A DNA stretch of 61,013 nucleotides from Kyrpidia sp. (GTDB taxonomy: Bacteria > Bacillota > Bacilli > Kyrpidiales > Kyrpidiaceae): NCBI GenBank assembly GCA_029960885.1, contig JASBVV010000017.1, positions 1 through 61,013 on the forward strand. Reading direction: 5' to 3'. How positions within the stretch are numbered: the stretch's first letter is position 1; every line of letters starts with the position of its first letter. Shown here one piece after another: positions 33,394-42,117 of the stretch. The notes under the pieces were generated by a model that was not told the DNA's origin, did not search any database, and saw only the letters and a program-made list of their open reading frames with translations. A program made the translations under genes and the position numbers.

Positions 33394-34407
33394 ATGCCGG
33401 ACAAACAAGATCTCATGCAGGAACAGGAGGAGCTTTTCGACGTCACCATCGTGGGCGGAGGGCCCACCGGACTCTTCGCGGCTTTTTACGCAGGCGTGCG
33501 GGACATGAAGACGAAGATCATCGACAGCCTTCCCCAGTTGGGAGGCCAATTGGCCGAACTGTATCCGGAGAAATACATTTATGACGTGGGCGGTTTCCCC
33601 AAGGTCCGGGCGAAGGAGCTGGTCGAGCGGCTGGTGGAGCAGGCCTTCCAATATCATCCGGAGGTTTGCTTGAACGAACAGGTGCAAGAGCTTCGAAAAC
33701 GCGAGGACGGCGTGTTTGAACTGCACACGAACCACCGGGTCCATCTGAGCCGGGCCGTCCTGATTACGGCCGGTATCGGTTCGTTCACCCCGCGGCCCTT
33801 GCCCGTGGACGGCGCGGCGGCGTACGAGGGCCGGGGAATCTATTATTATATTGATAACCTGGAAAAATTCCGGGGCCAATCGGTATTGGTGATCGGGGGC
33901 GGAGACTCGGCGGTGGATTTCGCATTGATGCTGGAGCCTGTGGCCAAACGGGTCGTCCTCATTCACCGGCGGGACCAGTTCCGGGCCCACGAGGACAGTG
34001 TCAAGAAATTGTTGGCCTCTCGGGTGGAAGTGAAAACATTTTTCGAATTGAAAGGGATCCGCGGCGATGACGCCCTGACCGGAGCGACGATCGTTCACAA
34101 CAAGACCGGAGAAGCCCAGGATCTTGATGTCCAGTCCATTATTTCCGGGTTGGGGTTTTCCGCGTCCCTGGGGCCGATCCTCAACTGGGGCCTTGAAATG
34201 GAAGATAATTCCATCGTGGTGAACACCCGGATGGAAACGAATATCCCCGGGGTGTATGCGGCGGGCGACATTGTGACCTATCCGGGAAAGTTGAAGCTGA
34301 TCGCCACCGGGTTCGGCGAAGCCCCGACCGCGATCAACAACGCCAAAACCTACCTGGATCCCAAGGCGAGGCTGTTTCCGGGGCACAGCAGCAACCGGAA
34401 AGAGTAG
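33394..34407 (+). CDS. Ferredoxin/flavodoxin-NADP(+) reductase (YumC type)
   Basis: A 337-residue FAD flavoprotein of the thioredoxin-reductase fold but without the redox CxxC. FAD-binding VTIVGGGPTGLFAAFYAG near residue 18, QLGGQL, the NAD(P)-binding VLVIGGGDSAVDFALML, and the C-terminal AAGDIVTYPGKLKLIATGFGEA are characteristic of the Bacillus YumC-like reductases, which pass electrons from NADPH to ferredoxin or flavodoxin. ATG 33394 has GAGGAGGAGAAAGG upstream. A true thioredoxin-reductase-like protein is encoded at 52641. Confidence 0.93.
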   Translation: MPDKQDLMQEQEELFDVTIVGGGPTGLFAAFYAGVRDMKTKIIDSLPQLGGQLAELYPEKYIYDVGGFPKVRAKELVERLVEQAFQYHPEVCLNEQVQELRKREDGVFELHTNHRVHLSRAVLITAGIGSFTPRPLPVDGAAAYEGRGIYYYIDNLEKFRGQSVLVIGGGDSAVDFALMLEPVAKRVVLIHRRDQFRAHEDSVKKLLASRVEVKTFFELKGIRGDDALTGATIVHNKTGEAQDLDVQSIISGLGFSASLGPILNWGLEMEDNSIVVNTRMETNIPGVYAAGDIVTYPGKLKLIATGFGEAPTAINNAKTYLDPKARLFPGHSSNRKE

Positions 34408-34496
34408 CGCCGACCATGTGTCGAGAGTCGCCTGGGTGGGGGATCAGCCGGAGCGGCTTTTCGCAGCAAAACCAGGGCGGGGGAGGCATTCGTAAC

Positions 34497-35348
34497 ATGT
34501 CGGCGCAGATTCTGGACGGAAAACGGTTGGCGGCGGCACTGCGCCAGCAGATCAAGAAAGAAGTGGACGACCTTCGCAAAACCCGCGGTCTTGTTCCCGG
34601 CCTGGCCGTCCTCCTCGTCGGAGACGATCCGGCGTCCCAGAGTTATGTGCGGGGAAAAGAGAAGGCCAGCGCCGAAGTGGGGATTCATTCGGTGGTGGAG
34701 CATTTGCCCGGAGACCTGGCCGAAGAGGTGCTGCTCGAGAAGATCGACCGGTATAACTCCGACCCCGCGATTCACGGCATTCTCGTCCAGTTGCCGTTGC
34801 CCGGCCACATCTCCCAGGACCGGGTGATCCACAGGATCTCCCCGGAAAAGGACGTGGACGGGTTTCACCCGTGGAATGTCGGCCGGCTGTACAGCGACGG
34901 CGAAGGGTTCATCCCCTGTACCCCGGCGGGAATCCTCGAGATGGTGCACCGCACGGGTGTGGACGTCGCCGGACGACACGCTGTGGTGGTGGGCCGGAGC
35001 CGGATTGTCGGCCGGCCGGTGGCGCAACTGTTGCTGCGGGAAAACGCCACGGTGACCATCTGTCACTCCAAGACCCGGGATCTTCCCGGGCTCACCCGGC
35101 AGGCAGACATTCTCGTCGCGGCCGTGGGGAGACCGCGGCTCATCACGGCGGACATGGTGAAACCGGGTGCCGTGGTGATCGATGTCGGGGTCAATCGGGT
35201 CGACGGCCGCCTGGTGGGGGATGTGGATTTTGAGCCAGTCGCGGAAGTGGCGGGCTGGATCACCCCGGTTCCGGGGGGAGTCGGCCCCATGACCATCACC
35301 ATGTTGTTGTCCAACACCCTGTGGAGTGCCAAACGAACGGGGAAATGA
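34497..35348 (+). CDS. folD: Methylenetetrahydrofolate dehydrogenase/cyclohydrolase
   Basis: Bifunctional one-carbon enzyme linking methylene-, methenyl- and formyl-THF. The 283-residue protein has LLVGDDPASQSYVRGKEKA with the conserved Tyr and Lys, HGILVQLPLPGH, KDVDGFHP, PCTPAGI, the NADP motif VVVGRSRIVGRPVAQLLL, and PGGVGPMTITMLL. ATG 34497 follows a GGGGGAGG site; the upstream in-frame stretch is not conserved. Methylene-THF made by the gcv system feeds this enzyme. It begins the folD-xseA-xseB-ispA-dxs order known from Bacillus. Confidence 0.97.
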   Translation: MSAQILDGKRLAAALRQQIKKEVDDLRKTRGLVPGLAVLLVGDDPASQSYVRGKEKASAEVGIHSVVEHLPGDLAEEVLLEKIDRYNSDPAIHGILVQLPLPGHISQDRVIHRISPEKDVDGFHPWNVGRLYSDGEGFIPCTPAGILEMVHRTGVDVAGRHAVVVGRSRIVGRPVAQLLLRENATVTICHSKTRDLPGLTRQADILVAAVGRPRLITADMVKPGAVVIDVGVNRVDGRLVGDVDFEPVAEVAGWITPVPGGVGPMTITMLLSNTLWSAKRTGK

Positions 35349-35351
35349 CCG

Positions 35352-36716
35352 ATGGCCGAATCGCGCGCGCAAGCGCTCACCGTGTCGGAATTGACCGCCT
35401 ATGTGCGGGATTTGTTCGATCGGGACGAATGGCTGCAGGATGTCTGGGTCGTCGGGGAAATCTCGAATTTCACCCACCATTCCAGCGGCCACATGTACTT
35501 TTCCCTCAAGGACGCCGGAAGCCGGATTCGGGCGGTGATGTTCGCCAGCCGCAATCGCAAACTGGGGTTCCGTCCCGAAGAAGGGATGAAGGTCATCGCC
35601 AGGGGCCGGGTGGCCGTGTTCGATCGCGACGGAACGTACCAATTGTACGTCGAGGAAATGCAGCCGGAGGGCGTCGGTTCTCTCTATCTGGCCTTTTTAC
35701 AGACCCGGGAGATGTTGCAGAAAGAGGGGCTGTTCGATGAGGCCCGAAAGCGTCCGTTGCCGGCGTTTCCCCGGGTGATCGGGGTGGTCACCTCCACCGA
35801 GGGAGCGGCGATCCGGGACATCGCCACCACGTTGCGAAGGCGGTATCCCTTGGGGCGGGTGGTGATTTTTCCGGCTTTGGTGCAGGGACCGGGCGCCCCT
35901 GCGTCGCTGGTCGCCGCGCTGGAGGCGGCCGTGGCGTATGGGGGGTTGGATGTGATCATTATCGGCCGGGGCGGGGGTTCGCCGGAGGAGTTGTGGGCGT
36001 TCAACGACGAGTCGGTGGCCCGGGCGATCGCCAGGGCGCCGGTGCCGGTGGTGTCGGCGGTGGGGCACGAGACCGACGTCACCATCGCCGATTTTGTCGC
36101 CGATCTGAGGGCTCCCACCCCGACGGCGGCGGCGGAGTTGGTCGCCCCTCACGTCTTGGAGTTGCGGCGCCGGGTGGATGAGGCGCGGCGGACGCTGGTG
36201 GACAGTTTGGTTCGTCGGGTGCAGGGGGGACGGCAGCGGCTGGAGCATCTGTTGGGTCGTCCTGGACTGCGCCGGCCGGAACAGTGGATCCATTGGCGTC
36301 GCCAGAGTGTCGACGCGTGTCACAGCCGACTGGAGCAGGCGGCGTGGCGCGTGGTGTACCGCCGTCGGGAGGCGTTTTCCCGATTGACGGACATTCTCGG
36401 CCGGAACAGTCCCCGGGAGCAGATTCAGCGAACGGCGAGACGGGTGGAAGGCTGCGAGCGAAGGCTGCAATTTGCCGTTCGGAATCAATTTCAGGCGGCG
36501 GTCCACCGATTTGAACGCCAGGTGGACAAGTTGCAGGCACTGAGCCCCCTGGCCGTCCTCCGCCGGGGGTGGAGCTTGGCATACCGGCCGGATCGCCGGG
36601 AACTGGTGCGCCACATCTCCCAGGTCTCTCCCGGGGACAATTTGCACCTCCGTCTGGCGGGGGGATGGGCCGATTGTCAAGTCTGGGGTGTCGAGGAGGA
36701 GTCGGAAGATGGCTGA
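35352..36716 (+). CDS. xseA: Exonuclease VII large subunit
   Basis: Catalytic subunit of the single-strand-specific exonuclease VII. The 454-residue protein has an N-terminal OB fold (LTVSELTAYVRDLFDRDEWLQDVWVVGE, GHMYFSLKDA) and the catalytic domain with VVTSTEGAAIRDIATTLRRRYP, IGRGGGSPEELWAFNDE, SAVGHETDVTIADFVADLRAPTPTAAAE. A long coiled coil follows (residues 270-400). ATG 35352 lies three bases after the folD stop; the end overlaps xseB. Confidence 0.96.
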   Translation: MAESRAQALTVSELTAYVRDLFDRDEWLQDVWVVGEISNFTHHSSGHMYFSLKDAGSRIRAVMFASRNRKLGFRPEEGMKVIARGRVAVFDRDGTYQLYVEEMQPEGVGSLYLAFLQTREMLQKEGLFDEARKRPLPAFPRVIGVVTSTEGAAIRDIATTLRRRYPLGRVVIFPALVQGPGAPASLVAALEAAVAYGGLDVIIIGRGGGSPEELWAFNDESVARAIARAPVPVVSAVGHETDVTIADFVADLRAPTPTAAAELVAPHVLELRRRVDEARRTLVDSLVRRVQGGRQRLEHLLGRPGLRRPEQWIHWRRQSVDACHSRLEQAAWRVVYRRREAFSRLTDILGRNSPREQIQRTARRVEGCERRLQFAVRNQFQAAVHRFERQVDKLQALSPLAVLRRGWSLAYRPDRRELVRHISQVSPGDNLHLRLAGGWADCQVWGVEEESEDG

Positions 36717-37008
36717 AGAAGGGCGGCTGAGCGGGGAGGCGGCCGATCCCGGGGATCGGGAGTCCGGGGGGGCGCCGGCTAGCTTTGAAGAAGCCATGGA
36801 ACGCCTGGAACAGGTGGTGCGGGAGTTGGAGAGCGGGGAGCTGTCTCTCGAACGGTCGATCACCCGCTTTCAGGAAGGCATGATGCTGGCCAAATGGTGC
36901 CGGGATCAATTGGATCGGGCTGAGCAGCGGATTGAAGTGTTGCTGCAGCAGGAGGGCGGAGGTTGGGAGAGCCGCCCGTTTGAGCCGCGGCCCTTGGAAG
37001 AAGAGTGA
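36709..37008 (+). CDS. xseB: Exonuclease VII small subunit
   Basis: A 99-residue coiled-coil protein that assembles with XseA. The conserved core SFEEAMERLEQVVRELESGELSLERSITRFQEGM is present from about residue 24, preceded by a disordered Gly/Asp-rich leader longer than usual, and followed by CRDQLDRAEQRIEVLL. ATG 36709 overlaps the xseA end by eight bases, giving coupled synthesis of the two subunits. Confidence 0.95.
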   Translation: MAEEGRLSGEAADPGDRESGGAPASFEEAMERLEQVVRELESGELSLERSITRFQEGMMLAKWCRDQLDRAEQRIEVLLQQEGGGWESRPFEPRPLEEE

Positions 37009-37868
37009 AAAGCGACGTGGAACAAGATCTGCAGGCGTTTTGGGAGGCCGGCGTCCGGACGGTGGATGAAGCCCTGGATGCTCTCATCCCGTCCGGGCAA
37101 GGGGTGGGCCGGCTGCACGAGTCGATGCGCTACAGCCTTTTTGCCGGGGGGAAGCGGCTGCGCCCATTGTTGGCCATGGCGGCCTGCGAGGCCGCGGGAG
37201 GCACCGTGCGGGATGCCGTGCCCGCGGCGTGCGCTCTGGAGTTGGTGCACACCTATTCTTTGATCCACGATGATCTTCCTGCGATGGACGACGATGACTA
37301 CCGCCGGGGAAAGCCGACGAACCACCGGGTGTACGGCGAGGCCCTGGCGATTCTCGCCGGGGATGCTCTGTTGACCCTGGCTTTTTCTGCATTGGCGAAG
37401 GCTCCCTTGTCGGCGGAAATCCGGGTGCGGCTGATTGAAGAGCTGTCGGATGCGGCCGGGAAGGATGGCATGGTCGGGGGCCAGGTGATGGACGTCGACG
37501 CATCCGGGGCCGGTCTGGCCGACCCGGCGCGGTTGGCCGATCTGCACCGGCGGAAAACGGGGGCTCTCATCGTGGCCGCGGTGCGCATGGGCGGAATCTG
37601 CGCCGGGGCCGGGACAGCGGTGCTTGACCGGCTGACGGCCTACGGCCGGGCGGTGGGGCTGGCATACCAGATCGTGGACGATTTGCTGGATGTGGCCGGC
37701 GACACCGCTTTTCACAAGCTGACGTGGCCGGCGGTGTACGGAGTGGAAGGGGCGCGCAGGGATGTCGAGCGCCTGACCCGGGAGGCTCTGGATCAGATCG
37801 GCGCATTGCCCGGAAACGGCCGATATCTGGATGCCCTCGCCCGGTTTCTCGCCACCCGGGAAAGGTAG
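37005..37868 (+). CDS. ispA: Farnesyl diphosphate synthase (short-chain polyprenyl synthase)
   Basis: Condenses IPP with DMAPP and GPP. The 287-residue protein has the first aspartate-rich motif DDLPAMDDDD (residues 89-98), the substrate-binding SLFAGGKRLRP, GDALL, KTGALI, and the second motif around QIVDDLLDVAG. The residue before the first motif fits a C15-producing enzyme. One oddity is that the second motif reads DDLLD and is followed by a shorter loop than usual. It overlaps xseB and precedes dxs. Confidence 0.94.
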   Translation: MKSDVEQDLQAFWEAGVRTVDEALDALIPSGQGVGRLHESMRYSLFAGGKRLRPLLAMAACEAAGGTVRDAVPAACALELVHTYSLIHDDLPAMDDDDYRRGKPTNHRVYGEALAILAGDALLTLAFSALAKAPLSAEIRVRLIEELSDAAGKDGMVGGQVMDVDASGAGLADPARLADLHRRKTGALIVAAVRMGGICAGAGTAVLDRLTAYGRAVGLAYQIVDDLLDVAGDTAFHKLTWPAVYGVEGARRDVERLTREALDQIGALPGNGRYLDALARFLATRER

Positions 37869-37878
37869 GGGCGGTTCA

Positions 37879-37908
37879 TTGAGGCCGTCTCTTCGGCTGT
37901 GCTATAAT
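37879..37908 (+). promoter_or_regulatory. Probable promoter of dxs
   Basis: TTGAGG (37879-37884), an 18-base spacer and TATAAT (37903-37908) lie between ispA and dxs. The -10 is perfect and the -35 matches at four of six positions. Confidence 0.55.
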
Positions 37909-37958
37909 GCTGTCAGTTTTAGGCGGTGGCGCATCCAACGGGAAAGAGGGCGGTCTGG

Positions 37959-39911
37959 GTGTTGTTGGACCGTGTGAACGGCCCGCGTGATCTGAAAACG
38001 TTGTCTGCGGCCGAACTCCGGCAATTGGCGTCGGAGATACGCCGGTTTCTGATCCAGCAATTGTCTGTCACCGGCGGGCATTTTGGCCCGAACCTCGGAG
38101 TGGTGGAGTTAACCCTGGCCCTTCACCGGGTGTTCGACAGCCCGCGGGATAAAATCGTATGGGATGTGGGCCATCAGGCCTATGTCCACAAAATCGTCAC
38201 GGGACGGAAAGATCGGTTTCCCACCCTGCGGCAACTGGGTGGAATGGCGGGGTTTCCCAAGCGATCGGAGAGTCCCCACGACGCGTTCGGCACCGGCCAT
38301 GCATCCACTTCCATTTCGGCGGCGCTGGGTATGGCCGTCGCCAGGGATCTGAAGGGAGAATCCCACCACGTGGTGGCGGTGATCGGCGACGGGGCCATGA
38401 CCGGCGGGATGGCTTTCGAGGCTCTCAACCACGCCGGTCATCTCGGCAAACGATTGATCGTGGTGCTGAACGACAACGAGATGTCCATTGCCGAAAACGT
38501 GGGCGCCATGGCGGACTACCTGTCCAAATTGCGCACCGACCGCACGTATTCAAAGATGAAAGCGGAGGTCGAGCAACTGCTCAAACGCATTCCGTCCATC
38601 GGCGGGAAGGTCGCCCGGACATTGGAGCGGGCCAAGGACAGTGTCAAATATTTTTGGGTTCCGGGGATGTTGTTTGAGGAGTTGGGCTTTACGTATTTCG
38701 GCCCGGTGGACGGCCATGATCTGGGAGCGCTGACCGCCATGCTGGAACGGGCGAAGCGATGCGCGGAGCCGGTGGTTCTCCACGTCGTGACCCGAAAAGG
38801 CAAGGGATACGGTCGGGCGGAGAAAGCGCCCGATAAGCTTCACAGCGTGACGCCCTTCAACCCGGCCACCGGTCAGACGGTCAAGAGCGCCAAACCGGCG
38901 TCCCCCAGTTATACCAGTGTGTTCGGGGACGCCATTGTGGAGCTCGCCGAGCAGGATCCGCGCATCGTGGCCATTACGGCGGCCATGCCGGGGGGGACAG
39001 GGCTCACCAAGTTTGCGGCTCGTTTTCCCGATCGGTTTTTCGACGTCGGCATCGCCGAACAGCACGCGGCGACGTTGGCGGCGGGATTGGCGGCCTCCGG
39101 AATGCGTCCGGTGTTTGCCGTGTATTCGACGTTTTTGCAGAGGGCGTACGATCAGGTGATCCATGACATCTGTATTCAGAATCTGCCTGTGGTTTTTGCC
39201 GTCGATCGCGCGGGGTTGGTGGGAGCGGACGGAGAGACCCATCAGGGCGTGTTCGATGTGGCGTACCTGCGGGTGGTCCCGAACATGACGGTGATGATGC
39301 CGAAAGACGAGAATGAGCTTCGTCACATGTTATTTACGGCTCTTCAGCAGCCGGGGCCGGTGGCGGTGCGCTATCCTCGGGGCGAAGGGCGCGGGGTGCC
39401 GCTGGATGAGCATTGGCGGACCATTCCCGTGGGCGAATGGGAAGTGATGCGCCTGGGCTCCGCTCCGGCGGCGCTCGTGGCCCTGGGCCCGATGGTGGCC
39501 GTGGCGGAAGAGGCGGCGGATCTGCTCGCCGGGGAGGGCATTGATCTCACTCTGGTGAACGCCCGTTTTGTGAAACCGCTGGATCGAGACCTCATTCTTC
39601 GCCTGGCGGGGGAAGGCTGTGCCCTGGTGACCGTCGAGGAGGCGGCGCTGGCCGGAGGGCTGGGTTCGGCGGTCTTGGAAGTGTTGGCTGCGCACGGGCT
39701 CTCGGGGGCGCAGGTGCGGTGCGTGGGGGTGCCCGACCAGTTTGTTCCCCACGGAAGCCGCGGAGAATGCCTGCGTTTGGTGGGCCTGACGGCGGAGCGG
39801 GTGGCCGAAGTGGTGAAGGACGCGTTACGCACCGGAAGGATGTTTCGGGATCGCGCCGGCGAGCCCGGCACCGGCGCGGCAGATGTGCCCCTTGGGAGAT
39901 CCGGGGGTTGA
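37959..39911 (+). CDS. dxs: 1-deoxy-D-xylulose-5-phosphate synthase
   Basis: Thiamine-diphosphate enzyme that starts the MEP isoprenoid pathway from pyruvate and glyceraldehyde 3-phosphate. The product, about 650 residues, has [13 protein letters not shown], the ThDP motif [15 protein letters not shown] with a following [38 protein letters not shown] and [18 protein letters not shown] 37959 gives the usual [13 protein letters not shown] start and has AAAGAGGG upstream; the in-frame GTG 37926 is less likely. ispA lies just upstream. Confidence 0.96.
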   Translation: MLLDRVNGPRDLKTLSAAELRQLASEIRRFLIQQLSVTGGHFGPNLGVVELTLALHRVFDSPRDKIVWDVGHQAYVHKIVTGRKDRFPTLRQLGGMAGFPKRSESPHDAFGTGHASTSISAALGMAVARDLKGESHHVVAVIGDGAMTGGMAFEALNHAGHLGKRLIVVLNDNEMSIAENVGAMADYLSKLRTDRTYSKMKAEVEQLLKRIPSIGGKVARTLERAKDSVKYFWVPGMLFEELGFTYFGPVDGHDLGALTAMLERAKRCAEPVVLHVVTRKGKGYGRAEKAPDKLHSVTPFNPATGQTVKSAKPASPSYTSVFGDAIVELAEQDPRIVAITAAMPGGTGLTKFAARFPDRFFDVGIAEQHAATLAAGLAASGMRPVFAVYSTFLQRAYDQVIHDICIQNLPVVFAVDRAGLVGADGETHQGVFDVAYLRVVPNMTVMMPKDENELRHMLFTALQQPGPVAVRYPRGEGRGVPLDEHWRTIPVGEWEVMRLGSAPAALVALGPMVAVAEEAADLLAGEGIDLTLVNARFVKPLDRDLILRLAGEGCALVTVEEAALAGGLGSAVLEVLAAHGLSGAQVRCVGVPDQFVPHGSRGECLRLVGLTAERVAEVVKDALRTGRMFRDRAGEPGTGAADVPLGRSGG

Positions 39912-39918
39912 GGAGCCG

Positions 39919-40780
39919 ATGGCCGCGGCGGATCGCGAACGGGCGGATGTTTTGCTGGTGGAGCGGGGACTGTGTCCAAGCCGCGAACGGGCCAAGGCGG
40001 CGATCATGGCCGGCAGGGTATTCGCGGGCGGCCGGCGAGTGGATAAGGCGGGTATGTTGATTCACCGGGATGAATCCCTCGAGGTGAGGGGAGAAGATCA
40101 TTCCTTTGTCGGCCGCGGGGGTCTGAAGCTGGACAAGGGGCTGAAGGTGTTCGGGATCTCGGTGCGCGAGCGGGTGGTGGTGGATGTGGGGGCCTCCACC
40201 GGAGGTTTCACCGACTGCCTCCTTCGCCACGGAGCCCGGTTGGTCTACGCCGTGGATGTGGGGTACGGTCAATTGGCGTGGCGGCTGCGCAACGATTCCC
40301 GAGTCATTCCGGTGGAGCGCACCAATGCCCGCTATCTGCGCCGGTCCGATTTGCCCGGTCCGGATCCGGAACAGGCGGTGATGGATGTTATCTTTTATTT
40401 CGGTCCGGCTGATCCTGCCGGTTCTGTGGCGGCTGTTGCCCGTGGAAGCGGACTTGATCACTCTGATCAAGCCCCAGTTCGAAGCGGGAAGAGAAGCGGT
40501 GGGCAGCAAGGGGATTGTCCGTGATCCCGCGACCCACATCCGTGTTCTCGAGAAAGTGCTCACCGCCGCCGAAAACGAAGGGTTCGCGGTGAAAGGGTTG
40601 ACGTTTTCGCCGATCACCGGCGGAGAAGGCAACATTGAATTTCTGGCCCACCTGCACAGGCTGGACCGGGGGGGCGCGCCGGGATCGCGGTGGAGGCGGG
40701 ATGTCTCCGCCGTGGTCGAGGAAGCGCACCTGGCTTTTCACGGGACCGCACGGAGTAAACACGGGGAGGAACGGACGTGA
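39919..40780 (+). pseudogene. tlyA: tlyA/yqxC-type rRNA 2'-O-methyltransferase, frameshifted
   Basis: The first part has an S4 RNA-binding domain (DVLLVERGLCPSRERAKAAI) and the SAM-binding DVGASTGGFTDCLL. After residue 157 the frame breaks: an extra base within GTTA (40387-40390) moves the reading to another frame that then continues with the expected SFISVRLILPVL, LIKPQFEAGREAVG, IVRDPATH and TGGEGNIEFL. TlyA methylates 16S/23S rRNA; the Bacillus homologue YqxC sits in this same place. As written, the product stops prematurely at 40524. It may be a real mutation or a base-calling error. ATG 39919 is the start. Confidence 0.82.
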
Positions 40781-41640
40781 TTCGGTCTGTGGGCCTGGTT
40801 GTGAATTTGGATAAACCCCGGGCGACGGAGATCGCCGAAACCCTGATTGAGTGCATTCGGGCCAGGGGGTGCGAGGTGGTCCTCGACCCCAAAGCTGCCG
40901 AGGCCGTGCGCCGGCCGGGGTTGGGGGCGCCGTTGGAGACCTTTCCGGGCCATGTGAATGTGGTTTTTATTCTCGGAGGAGACGGAACATTTCTCGGATT
41001 CGCCCGTCGATTCGCCCCTTTCGGATTGCCCCTTCTCGGGTTTAACCTGGGGCATTTGGGTTTTCTCTCGGAGGCGGAGCCGGAAGACTTGGATGAGACT
41101 GTGGATCGGGTGGTGCAGGGCGATTTTGAGCTGGAACAGCGGATGATGATTGAAGCCGAGGTGTGGCGGGAAGGGGCGGAAAGTGAACATCTGTTGGCTT
41201 TGAATGATATCACGGTGGGGAAGGGGGCGCTCGGCCGGATGGCGACCCTGCGCGTGGAGGTCGATGACCAATATGTGGATCAGTACGCCGGAGACGGGCT
41301 CATCGTATCCACGCCCACCGGGTCGACGGCCTACTCCCTGTCCTGCGGCGGGCCGATCGTCGCACCCCAGGCGGAGGTCATTCTGTTGACTCCCATTTGT
41401 CCTCATACCCTCAGCACCCGGCCGATGATCGTTCCGGCGGATCGGCGGATCCGAATTGAGGCCCGGGCCAACCACCGGGATCTCGGTTTGTCCGCGGACG
41501 GCCAGGTGTCCGTTCGGCTGCGGCCGGGCGACGACATTGTTGTCCGCAAATCCCTTCATTACACCACTCTGATCAAATGGCGGGAGCGCCAGTTTTTTGA
41601 CGTGTTGCGCCAGAAACTCCGGGGAGCGGAGGCGCCGTGA
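40777..41640 (+). CDS. nadK: NAD kinase
   Basis: Phosphorylates NAD to NADP. The 287-residue protein shows the GGDGTFL motif (residues 67-73), GFNLGHLGFLSE, ALNDITVGKG, DGLIVSTPTGSTAYSLSCGGPIV and LTPICPHTLSTRPMIVP, as in bacterial NadK. GTG 40777 overlaps the end of tlyA. It lies between tlyA and argR. Confidence 0.96.
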   Translation: MIRSVGLVVNLDKPRATEIAETLIECIRARGCEVVLDPKAAEAVRRPGLGAPLETFPGHVNVVFILGGDGTFLGFARRFAPFGLPLLGFNLGHLGFLSEAEPEDLDETVDRVVQGDFELEQRMMIEAEVWREGAESEHLLALNDITVGKGALGRMATLRVEVDDQYVDQYAGDGLIVSTPTGSTAYSLSCGGPIVAPQAEVILLTPICPHTLSTRPMIVPADRRIRIEARANHRDLGLSADGQVSVRLRPGDDIVVRKSLHYTTLIKWRERQFFDVLRQKLRGAEAP

Positions 41641-41641
41641 A

Positions 41642-42088
41642 ATGAAAGGCCAACGGTTGATGAAGATCCGGGAACTGGTGACCGCCCGTGCCATCGAGAC
41701 CCAGGAAGAACTGGTTCAGGCTTTGCGGGAATGTGGGTTTCAGGTGACCCAGGCCACGGTCTCCAGGGACATTAAAGAATTGCAATTGATTAAAACCCCC
41801 ACCGGCGACGGACGGTATGTCTACGCCCTGCCTCCGGAGCCTTCCGTGAACAGCGAGGCCCGATTGCAACGGATGCTGCCCGAGAGTTTCGTGGCCTTGG
41901 ATCGGGCGGAGAATCTCATCGTGATGAAAACCCTCCCGGGGAATGCCCATGCCGTGGCCGCCTTGGTGGATGCGGTCGGATGGCCGGAGATCATGGGGAC
42001 CATCGCGGGCGACGACACCATCCTCGTGATCTGTCGTTCGGCCAAACAGGCGATGATCGTGGAACAGCGGTTTCACGAAATGGTTTGA
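41642..42088 (+). CDS. argR: Arginine repressor ArgR/AhrC
   Basis: A 148-residue hexameric repressor that senses arginine. The N-terminal winged helix has TQEELVQALRECGFQVTQATVSRDIKELQLIK; the C-terminal oligomerisation and arginine-binding domain has LPGNAHAVAALVDAVGWPEIMGTIAGDDTILVICRS, with the conserved GDDT. ATG 41642 is listed; ATG 41660 (MKIRELV) is an alternative. argR between nadK/tlyA and recN is the usual order. Confidence 0.96.
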   Translation: MKGQRLMKIRELVTARAIETQEELVQALRECGFQVTQATVSRDIKELQLIKTPTGDGRYVYALPPEPSVNSEARLQRMLPESFVALDRAENLIVMKTLPGNAHAVAALVDAVGWPEIMGTIAGDDTILVICRSAKQAMIVEQRFHEMV

Positions 42089-42117
42089 AACCGGACTGGG
42101 AAAGGGGCGAGAGCGCC

